This document shows positions 6,343 through 7,130 of a stretch of 7,130 bases of DNA, piece by piece. The notes beneath the pieces were generated by a model that was not told the origin of the DNA, made no database searches, and was given only the letters and a program-made list of their open reading frames with translations. Positions within the stretch are counted from its first letter, which is position 1. Every line of letters starts with the position of its first letter. Both the position numbers and the translations under genes were made by a program. This DNA comes from an uncultured Lachnospiraceae bacterium (GTDB lineage Bacteria; Bacillota; Clostridia; Lachnospirales; Lachnospiraceae): NCBI GenBank assembly GCA_945485625.1, contig CALYSH010000070.1:1-7130 (forward strand). Direction: 5' to 3'.

Positions 6343-6354
6343 TATTCGCGAATA
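6343..6354. promoter_or_regulatory. 12-bp perfect palindrome upstream of the GH3 gene
   Basis: TATTCGCGAATA is its own reverse complement. It abuts -10-like hexamers on the minus strand (TATGAT at 6339-6344, TAAAAT at 6334-6339), about 50 bases before the GH3 start codon. No good -35 is visible for these, so the local promoter is doubtful. The position suits a repressor site. I do not recognise the regulator. Confidence 0.4.
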
Positions 6355-6384
6355 CAATTCCACAGAAAATTCCCAAAGAGTTCC

Positions 6385-6420
6385 AAAAAAAGAAGCACAC
6401 CGGTCAATGACCAATGTGCT
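6385..6420 (-). terminator. Strong intrinsic terminator in the AK-GH3 intergenic region
   Basis: The minus-strand RNA folds as AGCACA-UU-GGU(CA) against (UG)ACC-GG-UGUGCU. The two central U:G wobble pairs make the stem continuous, and it is followed by UC and seven Us (6385-6391). The mismatched CC/AA in the plus-strand reading shows the hairpin is built for the minus strand. It ends a transcript starting near 6512, and could also stop read-through from the aspartate kinase gene. Confidence 0.8.
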
Positions 6421-6512
6421 CCGTTTCTCTTATGTATGTTCATGCTATCCTTTGCAGCTTAATGCTCTTTGGTAGAAATCCTCTTCCGTACTTCGGATTT
6501 TCCTCTTTCGTT
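6385..6512 (-). ncRNA. Candidate small RNA or attenuated leader, about 125 nt
   Basis: A consensus promoter fires into a purine-rich stretch of about 90 nt that ends at a strong terminator, with no convincing gene between. The RNA can form AAAUCC (6487-6501 region) against GGAUUU around a 13-nt loop containing ACGGAAG, and a small AGC-AUUAA-GCU hairpin, before the terminator hairpin. Five GGA motifs occur, which is suggestive of CsrA-type binding but could also be chance in A/G-rich sequence. The GH3 start codon lies 95 bases beyond the terminator, so this may instead be a regulated 5' leader of that gene. I compared it by eye with purine, lysine, TPP, FMN, SAM, c-di-GMP and glycine riboswitches and with 6S, SRP and tmRNA, and found no match. 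Confidence 0.45.
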
Positions 6513-6518
6513 ATAGTC

Positions 6519-6547
6519 ATTTTACGAGAGAAATCCCTTTCTGTCAA
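6519..6547 (-). promoter_or_regulatory. Consensus sigma-A promoter in the AK-GH3 intergenic region
   Basis: The minus strand has TTGACA (6542-6547, perfect -35), a 17-bp spacer and TAAAAT (6519-6524, 5 of 6 to the -10), the best promoter in the window. The predicted start is near 6512. The -35 lies inside one arm of a 9-bp inverted repeat, so it is probably regulated. Confidence 0.8.
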
Positions 6548-6580
6548 CACTTTTTCGAAATCTTTTTGTCCTGTTGACAG
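6541..6580. repeat. Inverted repeat overlapping the -35 box
   Basis: CTGTCAACA (6541-6549) and TGTTGACAG (6572-6580) are perfect 9-bp inverted arms, 22 bp apart. The left arm contains the -35 of the minus-strand promoter; the right arm contains a TTGACA on the plus strand. No U tract follows on either strand, so this is more like a paired operator than a terminator. Further TTGACAT and TCGACAT copies follow at 6594-6600 and 6604-6610. Confidence 0.55.
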
Positions 6581-6624
6581 TCTTCTCCACCATTTGACAT
6601 CATTCGACATATTTCATCAGAAAA

Positions 6625-7130
6625 TTAAATCTGGGTCTCTACGAAAATGTCATAGATTGCGCGGATTGCATTTTCGAAGTCCGTATTTGCAACACCGATG
6701 ATAATGTTCTGTTCGGAAGAACCCTGGTCAATCATACGTACATTCACATTTGCATGAGCCAGAGCAGAGAAGATTCTGCCTGCGGTACCCCTTGCATTCT
6801 TCATACCACGTCCTACAACCGCAATCAACGCCAGGTCGGACTCAATCTCGATGGTATCGGGCTTTGCAAGGCGATTGATGGCGGATACCACCTTCTGCTC
6901 CTTGTGCATAAACTCATCCTGATGTACAAATACCGTCATGGTATCGATACCGGAAGGAACATGCTCGAAGGAAATACCATTTTCTTCAAACGCCTGAAGA
7001 ACCTTTCTGCCAAAACCGATTTCGGAGTTCATCATATCCTTTTCAATATTGATGGAGCAGAAGCCCGTCTTTCCTGCAATACCGGTAATGGTGTACTTGG
7101 ACTTCTGACAGGTGCTGCCTACAATCCAGG
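6625..7130 (-). CDS. lysC: Aspartate kinase, C-terminal ACT regulatory half (5' end off window)
   Basis: 167 codons of an open frame enter from the right edge and end at TAA (6625). They carry two tandem ACT domains. The first begins Y-T-I-T-G-I-A-G-K-T-G-F and continues I-E-K-D-M-M-N-S-E-I-G-F and H-V-P-S-G-I-D-T-M. The second reads A-L-I-A-V-V-G-R-G-M, then R-I-F-S-A-L, N-V-N-V-R-M-I-D-Q-G-S-S-E-Q-N-I. This is the hallmark of aspartate kinases, which phosphorylate aspartate as the first step to lysine, threonine and methionine. The ACT pair is where lysine or threonine feeds back in the family. The kinase domain lies outside the window, so completeness and isozyme class cannot be judged, and the symbol is a best guess. 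An internal ATG at 7035 is not a start, since the homology continues upstream of it. No terminator directly follows; the hairpin at 6385-6420 is the first. Confidence 0.92.
   Translation of the reverse strand, partial: WIVGSTCQKSKYTITGIAGKTGFCSINIEKDMMNSEIGFGRKVLQAFEENGISFEHVPSGIDTMTVFVHQDEFMHKEQKVVSAINRLAKPDTIEIESDLALIAVVGRGMKNARGTAGRIFSALAHANVNVRMIDQGSSEQNIIIGVANTDFENAIRAIYDIFVETQI

Noticed and set aside
6356..6371. CodY-like box (AATTTTCTGTGGAATT on the minus strand) upstream of the GH3 gene
   Set aside because: Only about 11 of 15 consensus positions match, with an apparent one-base insertion; too weak to call.
6443..6512. Purine riboswitch, because of UUUCUACC followed by UUAA in the orphan RNA
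   Set aside because: The loop-loop partners, the P1 closing stem and the conserved three-way junction bases are missing, so the match is confined to one short string.

Overview
The window reads as chromosome from a low-to-mid GC Gram-positive bacterium of the class Clostridia, most like a gut Lachnospiraceae. The reasons are Firmicutes-style Shine-Dalgarno sites, and the resemblance of the aspartate kinase ACT region, the AGCS-type symporter, the LURP-one protein and the membrane-anchored family 3 glycosidase to Lachnospiraceae proteins. The assignment is inference from remembered family sequences. Every gene lies on the minus strand, so transcription runs from high to low coordinates.

Layout in the direction of transcription: (1) The C-terminal ACT half of an aspartate kinase enters from the right edge and stops at 6625. 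(2) A 334-base gene-free stretch (6291-6624) is the most structured intergenic region. It has a consensus sigma-A promoter (TTGACA-17-TAAAAT), a transcript of about 125 nt ending in a strong hairpin plus U run, a 9-bp inverted repeat over the -35 box and a 12-bp perfect palindrome before the next gene. It looks like a small RNA gene or an attenuated leader. (3) Next come a membrane-anchored family 3 glycoside hydrolase homologue lacking several catalytic and sugar-binding residues, a terminator, and a serpin lipoprotein. (4) A promoter with an operator-like palindrome precedes an AGCS-type amino acid:cation symporter gene. That gene is interrupted by an in-frame TAG after codon 54, with a Shine-Dalgarno-like run and GTG just after the stop. 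(5) A terminator overlaps the promoter of the next unit: a 67-residue protein of unknown function and a Nudix hydrolase. (6) Last are a LURP-one (DUF567) protein and a GNAT acetyltransferase cut by the left edge, probably co-transcribed.

The serpin and the GH3 homologue are both predicted to act outside the membrane and are adjacent, so they may serve a common surface role, but a terminator lies between them. The remaining genes are housekeeping or small accessory metabolism genes with no obvious common pathway. No tRNA, rRNA, CRISPR array, insertion sequence or phage gene was seen. The best candidates for something undescribed are the 6385-6547 transcription unit and the GH3 homologue. The interrupted symporter deserves checking as mutation versus sequence error.
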